From Motacilla alba alba (Eukaryota > Chordata > Aves > Passeriformes > Motacillidae): DNA of 64,000 bases. Below are positions 37,601-50,371 of this stretch, one piece after another. Under the pieces are notes generated by a model that was not told the origin of the DNA, ran no database searches, and saw only the letters and a program-made list of their open reading frames with translations. Every line of letters starts with the position of its first letter. Within the stretch, counting starts at the first letter, position 1. The stretch is from positions 35,864,911-35,928,910 of the forward strand of contig NC_052046.1 of the NCBI RefSeq assembly GCF_015832195.1. Direction: 5' to 3'. Both the position numbers and the translations under genes were made by a program.

Positions 37601-40600
37601 TTCTGTCTTCCTCTGCCTTGCCTTGTTCTGTGCCAAGAAGGATGGTGTATTTGACTTAGTGGTGCACAGAGGGAAAAGGAACTCCTAGGCATCTTCTTTG
37701 GATTTTAAGTGAATTAAAAGTGAAAACTGGACTTCTGCAAGGGAGCATTCAGACATTGCAAAAGTAATTCAATTACACCAGTGGGTGGCAGCAGGTCGAG
37801 AATTTTGTGGTTGGTTCTGCTGTTATTAGCTGTTGTTATCCATTTCATAACACACTCAGGACATTTAAAGTCCTTGTCATCCCATTGCATAGCTGAAATG
37901 GCATGTGCCAAACTCTTAGAGTGTTTTTTACAATGTGAGTAAGGACTGTAGAGGAGCCTTTTATCAATAATTTCTGCCACAACCCCATCGAAGTTGAATA
38001 TATTGCACTTCATTTAATTTCAGGTGGCTTTAAGAGGCCCCAGAACAATGAGAAAAGCAAATGGAGAGGCAAAGAATCTCCTCTACAGTGCCAGGTTTGA
38101 TGAAACTGCTTTAAAAGGAGGGAGAGCATTCAATACAGTGTTTTCAGTTGTGAATGGGCACAGGATATTAAACAATCATACAAACAGGGATCTGTAGTGT
38201 AAGGAAGGCAAGTCAGAGCAACACAAGCTGTAACAGGGTGGAGGGATAGAGGACAGAACTACAGATATAAGCATGAACTTTAGCACTAAAGACTTCACTT
38301 ATGTTCTAGCTGCTGAATTCACTGAGGGGGGCAGTGCAGGAAACTACTAGGAGTCTGCATCCAGCCCTCCGCTCCTTCCCAGGCTAAAGGCTGAAAGCAT
38401 CCTGGTGTTTCATATGGCTCAAGACTGAAATCCAAGGGCTATCCTGTCACTTCAGCAATAACATAGGGGGAAAACAAACAAAATGCTAAACAACAAACAA
38501 GCAGCAGCAGAAAAATAACCAAAATGCCATCTAGAGCTCATGGTCTGCTGCTAGGTCTGGCTGAGCACCGATTAATTAGCAGCATAACCCACTGCTTTAT
38601 TAATGGGGTCTTTAGGAAAAGAGCTTTTGCAGTAAGCGCTAAACATGGCAAGAAGTGTGAGAGTTCCTGCTCCACTCCAAGCATGTGTCAGCTCTGCAGT
38701 GAATTGAGAATGGTATGCCCCCAGGAGCTGGAAATGATTCAGGCCTTGTTCCAATCTAGAGTGTGGGATCAGTGGCAAGAAAAATCAATGGAATAAGAAA
38801 AATGTGCAAAGCTACCTTGTCCCATTCTCTGTTACTGCAAACGGCATGCGGAGCATTGCGTGGTGGGGATTTGTGTGGCAGCAGTGACATCTGCCGGGGG
38901 GATTGCTCTGACCGTGGTGAGAGCTTCATTTCCAAGGACGGCCCCTGGAAGGCATCGCGGAGGCAGACAGTACATGGGAGAGACGTGGTGAGTATGCCCC
39001 AACCCCAGGGCCCGTTCAGTGCCGAACTCACTGCTGTAGCACCTCTGCCACTAATGCAGGAAGTTCTCCTGCGGCCAGCAGAGGATTAGGAAGAGAGCCA
39101 TGGCACATCTCACAACCCTCCCATGGGGAGACAGCTGGGATTCCCAGAAAAAGCTGCTGTGCTTAGCATGCAAACCCAGTGCCCTGGTCGTGCCCCTTCC
39201 TACAGGAGCTCCTGGAGCACACCAACCCTCCAGGAAGCCACTACTGGGAACAACTGCAGGCTCTGTGTTGCCTTGGCAGGCAGGTTGGTGCCGTACTGTG
39301 GCTGGACATACAGAGTACTTGACAAGGGGCCTTACTGCACAGAACTCTTGTTGTGGGGACTGTTACTGGCTGAGAAGGTGGATGCAGGGCAGGGAGAAGG
39401 AGCAGGAGGCTGGAAACTGCTCCACAAAGTGGGGAGGATTTCATACTGAGCCGCAGCAGACACACCAGGGCGATGCTATCCCTATTGGGGTGTTACTCTG
39501 GTGACCCAGAGTGAGCCAGGATGCTTATGCACAAATGACCCCCGCAAGTACTTCTTCCTCTTGTAGTATCTGAGAAATCTGAACTCTCTTATATTAAAAG
39601 TCCTCAAGCTGCAACTGAAACACAGTAAACCAGGAAAATGTTAGCAAAAACACGTGGATAATCACATGGATAATGGCACAACCTTGACTAAATAGCTTTT
39701 CACAGGACTCACATAAGGCTTCCACAGTGTTGCTGGCAACAATGTTGCAGTGTTCAAAATTATTGCAGTCATTAGAAAGAAGGAAAGCAGTCTCTGCGAA
39801 GCATTATCTCCATGGAGAAAGGTGGAGTTTCCAGATATGCAATGAGTTGACTTGCTGGACAGCTTTGTAACCCCCACATTGGGTGGAGGTGGCAGAAAGT
39901 ATTCAGCCCTATTTAATTGGAGCGAAAGAAGGAAGATGCTAAAGTAGGGCACTTGCTCACTCTCTGAGAAGGCTTGTTTGTTTCAAAGACTGTGGTTTTG
40001 GAGTAAAGCACCAGCCCAAGGTGGACCCAGACTTTCACAGTATTACCCTTTCCTGCTCCTTGACATGTTCCTGCCTTCTGCTGTTCCCTTCTGGTTTCCA
40101 CATGATGCTATTGACCCCCAAAATATAGCTGGTTTTGGGCACCAAGATAGGTGGTTTCTATGGGGACAAATGTATCTCACCTTGCCTACGCTGAGCCTCC
40201 CGACTGACCACCACTGTGAGGCCCCATCAGCTTCCAGACTGACTCCCTCCCAGGCTGGTCTCCTCTCCTCAGGTATTTCACTGGATCTACACTTCTTTGC
40301 CAAATCATCCCATTATCCATCCCATGGAAGATGGATAAAAGAACCATGAGATAAACCTTAAATGGACTAAATCCAAATGTACCAAAGCACTTAGATAGCC
40401 ATATACCTGTAAGGGCCTTGCTCTTTGAGGGCCACACAGCACTAAACTCAGCTGGAGGCTCATGGACTGAGCTTGTGCCAGTGTACTGTAAAATGATGAG
40501 GATATGTTAGTGGAACTGGCTGGAAACGGTGTTGGGGGAGAGCCACATGAAACAAAATTCTTCTTTCTCTTTGTTGTAGAGCTCATTCAAAAAGGGCATG

Positions 40601-43369
40601 ATTTCTGCTTTTCTTTAATGCTGTGTTTGAGGAAAACAACTTCTGAACAGAAGGCAGACTGGGCTTGTATGTGATGCAGAGGGTAGTTTTCAAAGAAAAG
40701 GGTAATTTCAAGTTGTGGGACTTGCTGTATAAAGAAAGTTATGATTACTAAGGCAGGTCAGAGTGGTATAAACAGTGGAAAACAGAAAGATAAATAGGGG
40801 AAAATCTTGCTGATGGGTATTTTTCATGGAGGAAGCTATTTCAGAAGCCAGCTGAAAGCATGATAAGACAATGTTTCAGCAGGAAAGTATACAGCAAAAA
40901 GCATATTTACCCAAGATCTCTGGAAACCACAAAAGACCCTCTTGTCAGTTACAGCATAAGTCTCACCTGCTGCCAAGTCTGGACTGTGGTGGACAAGGAT
41001 CTGTTCTTCTTAGCCACTGTTTGCTGGGTCAATCTTCAGCAGAAGGGAATAGGAAATAGCTGACTGATATCATTGTTCATGAGCCTCATAATTTATTGAT
41101 GCAAGGACTCAGAGTTTATAAATTAAAAGATATATCAATATAGTCTAAACTTTATTGGATGTTTCCAAAGAATTTATTATAAAGATGCTCAAGCACTAAA
41201 GGATAAAAAAAAGCATTTCAGTACCCCAGTGGGCTCTATTTTTCCAATCCTGTTTAATCTCTTGTTCCCTTCCTGTGTAGAAATATTAAATCAGTGTGGT
41301 TTTAAAATGTCAGGAGCTCACTTTATTCTCCAGGCCCTAGGTTGGCCTGGTTATGAGTCTTGCAGAGGGTGCCTTAAAGTTCATTGCCAGACATGACTTG
41401 CTAGCTGCTAATAGTTCCCACTGGCATCTTGGAGATGAAGTCCAATATGAAATCCCTGAAGGTGACAGCTATTTACCCTTGGAAAGTGGTGATGTGGTAG
41501 TACATCACATGTGGCAGCGAGAGGCATGATCCCACATCCCCCACACAAGGTCCTGACCCTGAGGCAGCAAAGAAAGAACAGCAGAGAAAGAATAGCACAG
41601 TCCTCTGGAGGGCTCATGACATGACCCTCAGCTGTGTCCTCTTGGTCTTCAGCAAACAAGAGTGTCTCAGGTCCTGCAATGACTGGTGTTAGGAGTCTTT
41701 CAGGAGGTGAGTATAGCTGGCAGTCCTCCTTTCAAGAGCATCACTGGTTCTAGGCTGGTCACCAAGGTACAAAGCCATGCTGAAATGGGTAAAGTAGCTG
41801 GGAGATATCTCCCCATTGCCCACATGCAGTTTAATCAGGAGCTTTGAAACCATGACCCAGAAATGCAGAAGTTGTAGTGGGAAAAAGCAGTGCTGCTCTC
41901 GACTAGTATGGCCATTTCAGCATCTACACAATGGGGCATAAAATAAAAGTTGTACTTCAGGGAAGCCTTGAATACTCCACCATGCTGCAATGAAGCATTG
42001 AGGAAATAGCCAATACCAGTAACAGCATCTGTCTTGCTGCACAGTTTAAAATCTACATTTATGTATATGTGTATTTATATTTAGCTGTGCTTGTTAGACA
42101 CTGAAGAAATGCAGCCTGTAAAAAGTTAGCAGCAGCAATATTGCTGGAAAGCTGCCTGGACTTTCTTGCTTCCCTAGTGCCCTTTACCCAGTACCCCTCT
42201 TCAACTCCAAAATTTCCTGCAGACACAACAGGATCCTGCAAAGAAAGGAGAAGAGGTGCAGTATTTAGGTCCCTTAAATGTCTTTTTCAATATCTTTTTA
42301 TACACGTACTGGAGCCCTAAGAATACACAAAATCTACTAAGGCTGTTCATTCATTAGCTGCCTGGGAGGGTGCTAGCTAACATCCTCCAAAGTAGTATGC
42401 ACTGTCTACATGAGCTTTCTCCAGAGTTGTGGGGCTGGGGAACTCCAGACACATCTTCTCTCTGTTTTGAGTGGAGTTGACACTGCATGTGTTGTAGAGC
42501 CTCAAAAGCCCTTGCTGTTTTCCAGGTAAGGCTTCTCCAGCACCAGGACTGCAGTTTGCCCACCCATGCACAATTCTGTTCTCTTGTCTGAAGATTACAC
42601 CACTGGTGCCATTTTTCACTGGTGCCCTGAAGCAAAATGAGAAGGGACATCTCCCCCATAGCCTCCCAGGCACCTTTATGGAGGATGCTGGTGCCTTTCC
42701 CTTCTGTCCCAGGGACCTCTCCACCCTGCCAGCTCAAAACAAGCTGGATAATTAACCAGGTGTGGCTATGGCACATGCTATAAACAGGGTTATCCCTGTT
42801 ATTTGCCGTGCCTTGTTGCACAGGTTGTCTGGAAATCCTCAGCTGGCATCGAAGTCTGTTTGCAGTGAAGACAGTGATAGGCATTGCCATGCAACCTTGT
42901 AGCCCAAAACCACCTGTGTGAGCTCTGCATTCACCATCACCTGTGCTGAAGGGCCTGTGCGAGTGGCCCACAGAGGATCAGATGGTGCTCAGTAATTGAG
43001 GAGAGCTTGTTATTGAGTTTCCTGTGTTTTTCATTTCTGAGCTGCTGAGGTTGAGTAAACACACCCCACCTGAAAAACGTGAAGAGCTGCTGTCTGCTGT
43101 ATGGAAAAAAGGGTGCTAGGCTTAGAAAGGTCACTGGATTGTGCCACAGCATCTGCAGCTTTTGGGTTGTATATGCCATTTCTTGGTTTTTGCTTTTTCT
43201 TTTTAACAAATGACTGAATGTGTTTGACAGGATATTCTGCATAAAACAGTGGGAAAAAAAAAGATTAAAAATCTAAATTACCAAAACCATAGCCAATTTC
43301 TGTACTGAGGACCCAGCCCAGAAGAGTAAACAGAGAGAGGTTGTGAGGAGTAAGTTACCATCTGCCTGC

Positions 43370-43419
43370 TCTATATGTCTGAGGGCTTACTGTCTATATG
43401 TATCACTGAGGGCTTACTG
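43370..43419. repeat. Tandem duplication of a 23-27 bp unit
   Basis: Unit 1 (43370-43392) and unit 2 (43393-43419) are adjacent copies of TCTATATGT...CTGAGGGCTTACTG; unit 2 carries four extra bases (ATCA). Intergenic. Confidence 0.9.
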
Positions 43420-44756
43420 CAAGTGATGGCTTCAGTGTTAACTTTACCTGCCTGAAAAACAGAAGTTTAGCTAGGCAAGAAGCTAGCTTGAGGTCTGTCA
43501 GGTGAAAACAAATGGACTCCAGGCAAGGGCGTCTCCAGAAGATTTAAAGATATGTATACCTTCCCTCTTCTCCAGAAAAAGCACTATGCCTTGCAGAAAT
43601 GCAGAGCCTGTATCTTTATGCATTTATGGTGCTTTTGATGGTCTCCACCTCTCAGCTAGGAAAATGAGGTGGATTAATCCCTTTTTCCTCCACTGTCTTG
43701 ATGTCCTCTGCCAGCTACTCTTCTTGTAGAGTCTCAGGCTTATGGAGAGATATACATTCCATCTAGTTGTACCTGTCTAGGGCTGAGTTATTTAGCAAAG
43801 GTCCTATCAGACCAGAAAAATCAGCGCTCCTCCTTCCTTTGCTCTCCTCCTCTCTTCCCCTCACTTCTAAGAATCAGTGATTTACTATTGCCAAAAAGTT
43901 TTCCAGACCTAAACAAAAACAAAATATGAAGTAGACCTGCAAAATTATTTCAAAATAGCTTTGGAGAGCACTTTAGGAAGGGGAGAGAAGTCTGTGGGTT
44001 TGAACCAAGTTTTTATACATTAGTGACTGCTGTTCATTCAGCAGTGAAATTTTTTAATAACCATGTTTTTGCTACAGCTATTTCATTTTTTCAGACTATC
44101 CACTATTATGCAAGATTGGATTGCTTAAGCTGTAGTGCTAGGACTGTTTATTTCATCCAGTTTTTCAAGGCCATTGCTGCCTGCACACTCTTAAAATTTG
44201 CAGTGCTTCTGTTCCAAACACATATATACCTTGGCAACAATTTAAAAAGAGGCATGAATATAAACGAAAAGGGCCTTATCTGAGTGACAACAGAATTTGT
44301 TCTGCGGTCCAGCTGATCAGGCAGATACCAGGTACTGCAAGAAGCATTTTTTCCTGCTTCCATAGAGAGGATTAATGTTGAGGCATACAATTAGCTGTCA
44401 GGACAATTGCCCAGATTTCTCAAGCTAAAGGGGAAAAAGCTGACTCAGCAAAAAACATCTGTAAATGGATGCTGTTTTTTTATTTTCAGCAGGGGTTAGG
44501 CCCACAGGAGACTCCAACAAGGTGAGCAGAACATTCTGAATGGAGAAAAACAAACAAAACCATGATGACTGGTGGTGAAAGCAAGGGAACATGTCTGGTG
44601 CTGCTTGGTCAGCCAGTGACTGTCCTGAACAAAAACTGGACAGTGCTGCCAATTGCAGCTCCTTGCTGCTCTCCTGTGTCGTTCTGAAAGTGGTGGTGGA
44701 GTAGTGGAGAGTGCCAGCCTTTTCCAAGGGAAGACTGGCAGACCTCCCTACCCTTG

Positions 44757-44781
44757 GGGGAGGGGGGGGTCACCCCTCCCC
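44757..44781. repeat. G-rich/C-rich short inverted repeat
   Basis: GGGGAGGGG (44757-44765) pairs with CCCCTCCCC (44773-44781) across seven bases. The G side is part of a G5-A-G8 run. It could form a GC-only hairpin; no associated gene is seen. Confidence 0.85.
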
Positions 44782-47709
44782 TCCATGCTTCATGTCATTA
44801 TACCCCATGAGGTCTCTCCATGGAGCAAATCCCTCCTCCAGCATTTCTGTAGCCTGCACACCATGCTGAACTTTGCTCATGGGGACAATGGGTGAGGCCT
44901 GAAGACATGGGGAAAAAGGCGCCCATGTGCTCCCACTGCCTGTGGCCTGTGCTTCCTTTTCCTCCCAGGAGAAGCAGAGGAGAGCAGATGTCTCCATAGA
45001 TGATCCCAACATGTCTGATGGTGCTGCAACTCCCAAATGCCAGACTGCTGGCCCAGTGTCTCAGTGTCTGAGGCACCTCCAGGTGTACCTGTAGGGGCAT
45101 GGTCCTGTATTTTATTACAGTAATGGTGCACTTACCAGCTGTTGTGCCACAGATACTGACACCAGCCTCCTGTGTCCAAACAACCTTGATGTTGCTTCTC
45201 AGAGCCACAAAACAAGGCTGCTAGATGGTTTTTTTTACATAGTCTAGGCATTAGCTTCCACCATCAGCGGGTCTGGATCCAGCAAGACAACTGCTTTGGA
45301 CTAGAATGCCGCATCCCTGTGCCCCTGGCTTTCCACACAGCTCCCATTCTCTTTCCATCTCCCTCATCCCTGTGAGCAGAACCACACACCTTGTGAGGAC
45401 AGGGGCTATATATAATAATTAGATGGCAGCCACCAAGGAAGCCAATCTCCCAAACCACAGAATGCTTTGGTCATTTATGAAGTATTTTCCAAAGGAAAAC
45501 CAGCCATCACAAAAAGAGCTGCTTCTCCCCAATGTTTTCAACCAGCTCTCCCTCCCTCTGGGGCTGTAATGGGGCTACAGCTCCATCCAGGATCAGACCG
45601 AGGCACTTTACACTTCCTAGTGATGTTTCCCCACTTTACCACTGCCACAAAGCCACAGTGGAGAGGGTGATGTAGGAAGAGGAGGAGTTAGAGCTGATTT
45701 ACCACCTTGGAGGCAAAATGCCTTGCCAGGCAGGGATTGTAAATCACAGATCCTATTAGCAGACTTAGGGGAGAGAGATGAAGAGGGCTTACTTGCCCAC
45801 ATTGGATTGCAGTCCTGGATGTCAAAAGGACCTCTTAAGACAAGAAATGCTGCAGACCAAGTTCCAGAGTGCTGGTTCTTATGTAGCCCAGCCCCCCTAG
45901 CATACTGAAATCCCTATGGCAACTCTGTTCACAAAGAAAAAGTGATGGAATTGCCATAAATGGCTTAAAGGCTGATGCTTTGGGGTTTTCAGTAAGGCTC
46001 TCTGAAATTTCCATCCTCTGGAAACATTTCAGGGTTTGCTGAAAAAACCTGTCCCACTTCTCAATAAAAGCTGAAGAAATTAGACACCTTTTGCAGCTAA
46101 TCTGGGTAAAAGAAAAAAGGCAACTGTTGGCATAACATACATAATTTAGAGCTAGCTAAGAGCCTTTTGGCCTAATAAATATTCTCTGAAGGTGGAACTT
46201 TCTAGAGCAAATAATTTTAGTGTACAGTTCCCCACTCCTTTCCCTGTTAGGTCCTGTATCTTTCTTTCTGTATTTGAAATATAAGCCAAAAGTTATTGCA
46301 CAACCAAACAGAGTGAAAAAGACAAACTCTTGAGCTGTGGCATTGAGTAAATGTCACCTGAGTCAACAAAGAGTCCAACAGATGGAGTCTTTAACATTGT
46401 TTTTTTCAAATTCATCAGTAATTTATTTTTAAAGTAATGACCGTAAATCTTCCTAGAACAGATTGTTATTCTGCCTGTTATGATTCATTAAACCAGTACA
46501 GAATGAGGTCATTATCATTTAAGTTAGCATTTTTGAGACTGCCAAATATCCTTCAAGTACTTCCTGCAGCTGGGACTGCAAGCATTGTCCTTGGAGCTGG
46601 CAGCGTGCTTGCACCATATCCTGGTCCAAGAGCTTCTTGTGCCTCTGACTTGCAGCACTGCTGTGCCCACGGGGCTCTGCTTGAGTGGCTTTACCTGCCT
46701 CTCAGTCAGCAGCAAAATTGGAAACTGACTTCAAGCTGCAAGGCTTGAGAGTCTGTGGTAATAAGCACCTGCAGAGATGCACAGCCATCTCCCTGAGGAG
46801 CTAGGGCTGGAAAACTCTTTGCCAGAGGTGGACTCTCATCCATCTCAGCCTGCAGGTGAGCTGGCTGATTACTGGGACACAGCGGTCATTGATGCCTCTG
46901 GATAAATTGCCTCCTCTTGCAAATTCCCAAATTGTAAAGCCAAAGGATGCAGCAAGCAGAGTGGCAGCCACAGAGACAGGTTACCAGAAATATTCCCTTT
47001 TAATTTCTTTTTGGTGTAATTTCCTGACTGCATTATTGAAACAACAATGACATAAGGGGCATGATGCAGCAACAGGGAAGACAGAAGCAGGTAAAAGCAA
47101 AAGAGTCAATGACATATTTGTGTAGAAAAAAGACAAATGAGCTGGCAGTAAAGGGGAATTCACAAATTACCTGATAAAATGGCACATAGCCATTCCCTGC
47201 CCCCACAACCACTCTGAGAGTTCTCTGACACATGAAGGATACCAGAAGAAGAAAAAAAAACCACCCCGAAAGTTAACAAACAAAAAACAAACCACCATCC
47301 CAAATTACAGCAACTACTTGATCAGGGCATTTTCACTTCCTACTCTGGGAGAGAGAAATTCCCCAGGTCATCTGACCTCTGTTGAAACTACACAGGAAGA
47401 GGAGCAGCAGCAGTTGACAAGTGCAGGGCGTTCTCTGGCTGTACAAAAGCCTCCCATATGTGAGCCAGAGCTCAGAGCAGCGCAGGGATGTGCAGGTGTG
47501 TGTACGCATAGCAAGGTGAGCTGCGAGTATCCTGCCAGCCAGATCATCTCTTACACAACTCTCCGGACCTGTGCAGCCCAGCAGACCTTTTGCTGCTTGT
47601 TTCCAAACATGCCTCCAGAGCAGAGCTTCTGAGGAGCTGTTTCCTTACGTGCTGTTTCCTCAAATGCTCTGAAAGCAGCTCTCTCCAAGAAGAGGTGGCG
47701 GCTAGCATC

Positions 47710-48769
47710 ATGGTGGGAATAATGGCAATGAGGACGTGGATTGAGCCAGTGGTCGCGGGTTCCCAAGTGGCCAGTGCCTTCTACGACACAGCACTGCTGC
47801 TGGTAGTGAAGAACTACTACAACCAGACCAACAGCACTGCTCCCTCGCACGTCCTGGAAGATGCCCAGCAGAAGGCTGTATCTAATTTTTATATCATCTA
47901 CAACCTAGTTCTGGGCCTGAGCCCGCTGGTGTCAGCTTATGGCTTGTCCAAGCTGGGGGACAGGATACATCGCAAGATCCCCATCTGCTTCCCTCTTCTT
48001 GGTTATTTGGGCTCCAAAACTCTCCTGCTCCTCCTCATTCTGCTGGGCTGGCCAGTGGAGGTGATGTATGGGGCTGCTGCCTTCAATGGGCTGACAGGAG
48101 GCTTCACCACATTTTGGGCAGGCATCATGGCTCTGGGATCTCTGGGGTCCTCTGAAAGCAAGAGGTCTCTGCGGCTCATCATTATTGAACTGGTGTATGG
48201 TCTCGCTGGCTTTCTGGGAAGCATGGCATCTGGCTACCTGTTTGTTGGCTTCAGTGACCGCTATCGAGAAGGCACTGTGCTGGTGTGCTGCAGCATTGCT
48301 TGCTATGCCTTTTGTCTCCTCTACAGCATTTTTGTCCTCACAGTCCCCAAGCCAGCAGCTTCCTGCCCAGCCAAAGCCAAGAGTGCAGAGGAGGTGGGTG
48401 GTCAGCTACCAGAAGCAGTGGTAGCCAGGAGCTCCCAACCTTCAGAGAGCAGCATCTTCACTCCAGTGTCACCCTCGAAGTTCATCATCATCCTGCTGTT
48501 TGTGGCAGCAATCCTCTATGACCTGGCTGTGGTTGGTGCAATGAACGTACTCCCACTGTTCTTGCTCAGGGAACCTTTAAGTTGGAATGCTGTGGAGATT
48601 GGCCATGGCAATGCTGCTGGGTATGTGATCTTCATTACCAGTTTCCTAGGGGTACTTGTGTTCTCCAGATACCTGAGGGATATTACCATGATCATGATCG
48701 GAGTAGCATCATTCAGCGCTGGCATCCTCATCATGGCCTTCGTGCAGTGGACGTTCCTGTTCTACATTG
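47710..48769 (+). CDS. SLC46A2: SLC46A2 exon 1 (thymic stromal cotransporter, MFS)
   Basis: This exon encodes residues 1-353 of a 452-residue major facilitator superfamily protein of the SLC46 family (TSCOT in thymic epithelium; family members move folates or related solutes, and SLC46A2 has been linked to muropeptide uptake). ATG 47710 has A at -3 and G at +4. No in-frame ATG lies upstream before the stop at 47509-47511; other Mets follow at 47722 and 47728. Diagnostic peptides are TWIEPVVAGSQVA, SNFYIIYNLVLGLSPL, NGLTGGFTTFWAGIMALGSL and GYVIFITSFLGVLVFSR. The MFS loop motif GDRIHRK is at residues 83-89. N-glycosylation sequons NQT and NST (38-43) lie in the first external loop. A Ser/Pro-rich segment (about 212-256) separates the two six-helix halves. 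The donor is ATTG|GTGAGT at 48769/48770, phase 1. The N-terminus is about 15-20 residues shorter than in human. Confidence 0.96.
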
Positions 48770-50287
48770 GTGAGTTGAACAGCCACTCACATGAGCAAAT
48801 ACACACTGAGAAATGGGTGTTTCAACATAACTGGAAGGGCTTTTTTCTTTGCTTCATGGAAAGTTTTCAAGCAGGGAGTTAGGCAGATCATCACAGGAGC
48901 AATTTGCAAGAAAGCATTCTTTTTACTCCCCTTTCCCCACATCTCCCTTAGTACTCTTAAGACTCAGCACTCTGCAATATCCTGAGGAGGCATACACCTC
49001 TGGCAAGGATTAGTTTAAGGCTCATTGACTTGTAATTCATCGGTTGGTCACAGACCAGATCTGAGCAGAACAGTGTTCACACTCTGGGTGACTGGGAATT
49101 GTTGCTGACTCCCTGTACTAGTAGGACTGCACCACTGCAGCAATAGGAAGCTCTTGCTTCCTCTGAGGCAAGGCTTAAGGCTACATCAGAAGCAAAATGG
49201 CAAAGGCTTCCTATTATGTGAATGTCTTGAGATGTGATTTATTTTTGTCATATAAAGGCACTTACAGCTGATGGGAAACTTAATGAAACATTGGGGCTGT
49301 AAAGTATCACAATAACATAATTTACAAATCTCACACTGTTACATGAATTCCAAAGTTACAGCTAACAATAGATGGGGCAGCATCCCATGGTAAAGGAAAG
49401 GCAAGTTTACTTCTGGGAGCTAACCTATGATGAAAAACAAAATCCAAGAACTGCATTCATTGTGCCAGAGCTATTTCACAGAGTATCATCATGGCATTAA
49501 AGTTTTGTTTCTCAAAGTGAGAAAGACACTGGAGATAAATGTCCTGAAGTCATTTTTCTGTCTGTCTTTACAGGGAATGGGGAATTGAAAATTAAACAAA
49601 GTTGTTCTAAAGGGAAAGATGGTAGGATATTGCATTTGTGTACCAAGCCAAACACTAAATGAAAATTTTATGAGATTATGTTTGTTTAGCCAATTAAGCT
49701 GGGGGAAAAAATTAAAATTAAGTTAAAAAAAAAAAAGCTTGCTAAATAATTCAGCTAATTTTCATCCTGAAGACATGCTGCTATGCAGTGTGTTGGATGC
49801 TTATTGCCTGCATTGCAGAAACACCTTGGTACACTAGACATGGACCAAGTCTTCACTGAGGCTGGTTCTGCTGACAGGAGGGTAATTCCAGCTCCCTATA
49901 CATTTTTACGGTAGAGACAGGCTAGAATACTGCAAGCCAGAAGCACCAAGATACAAGACAGATGTAGTGTTATAAAAGTACTGATCCTGTCAAGGCTGTG
50001 TAGCACAGAGGGCTCTCCGCATGTTAAAACTTAAATCATCATCCTCATGATCTCAAAGGAGAGGGAAGATCCCATCTACTCTGAGATGTCTGGCCAAGAC
50101 CAAGAGACCGTGTCTAGTTTGGGCAAAGGACCTCTGATAATGGGAGCAATAGGTGGCTCTTTTTAGCAGAGAAAAGGTGAAGCAAGGTGCCTGTCCAAGC
50201 CAGAGGCATGTAATCTTTAAAAGCAGTGGTTGTGCTGGGTCACAAAGAGCAGATACTGATGATAACTCAAAATTCATTGCATTATAG
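48770..50287 (+). other. SLC46A2: SLC46A2 intron 1
   Basis: A 1.5-kb phase-1 intron, GTGAGT at 48770 to ATTATAG at 50287. The acceptor's pyrimidine tract is weak (purines intrude before ATTATAG), yet the exon downstream is clearly conserved. No other feature was recognised. Confidence 0.9.
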
Positions 50288-50371
50288 CACGGGCAGTGAT
50301 GCTCTTTGCCCTCATCCCCTTACCAACCATCAGGTCCATGTTGTCCAAGCATGTTGAAGGATCATCCTATG
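50288..50371 (+). CDS. SLC46A2: SLC46A2 exon 2
   Basis: This 84-bp exon completes the Ala codon begun in exon 1 and encodes ARAVMLFALIPLPTIRSMLS followed by KHVEGSSY. It corresponds to the ARAVMLFALIP segment of human SLC46A2, a transmembrane helix of the C-terminal half and its following loop. The donor is ATG|GTGAGT at 50371/50372, phase 1. It is too short to stand out as an open frame and was found from the family alignment and splice phases. Confidence 0.93.

Larger units (their letters stand above)
34351..47709. other. Intergenic region between PALM2AKAP2 and SLC46A2
   Basis: No gene can be supported in 13.4 kb. The part nearest PALM2AKAP2 may still be its 3' UTR, and the last few hundred bases before 47710 must include the SLC46A2 5' UTR and promoter. 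Several open frames of 100-205 codons occur (36842-37405, 39100-39504, 42354-42971), but alternative frames over the same bases are also open, which points to locally stop-poor GC-richer composition. Small tandem and inverted repeats are listed separately. No TATA box or CpG island near 47.7 kb is convincing. Confidence 0.6.

Noticed and set aside
39100..39504. 134-codon + strand frame
   Set aside because: An overlapping 108-codon frame (39123-39449) and a - strand frame are also open; there is no recognisable protein.
42354..42971. 205-codon - strand open frame in the intergenic region
   Set aside because: A second - strand frame (42377-42724) is also open over the same bases, the peptide shows no domain or family, and no splice or promoter context supports it.
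47590..47709. Upstream extension of the SLC46A2 frame
   Set aside because: The frame is open but begins at a TTG with no ATG. Vertebrate initiation there is unlikely and the peptide is not SLC46A2-like.
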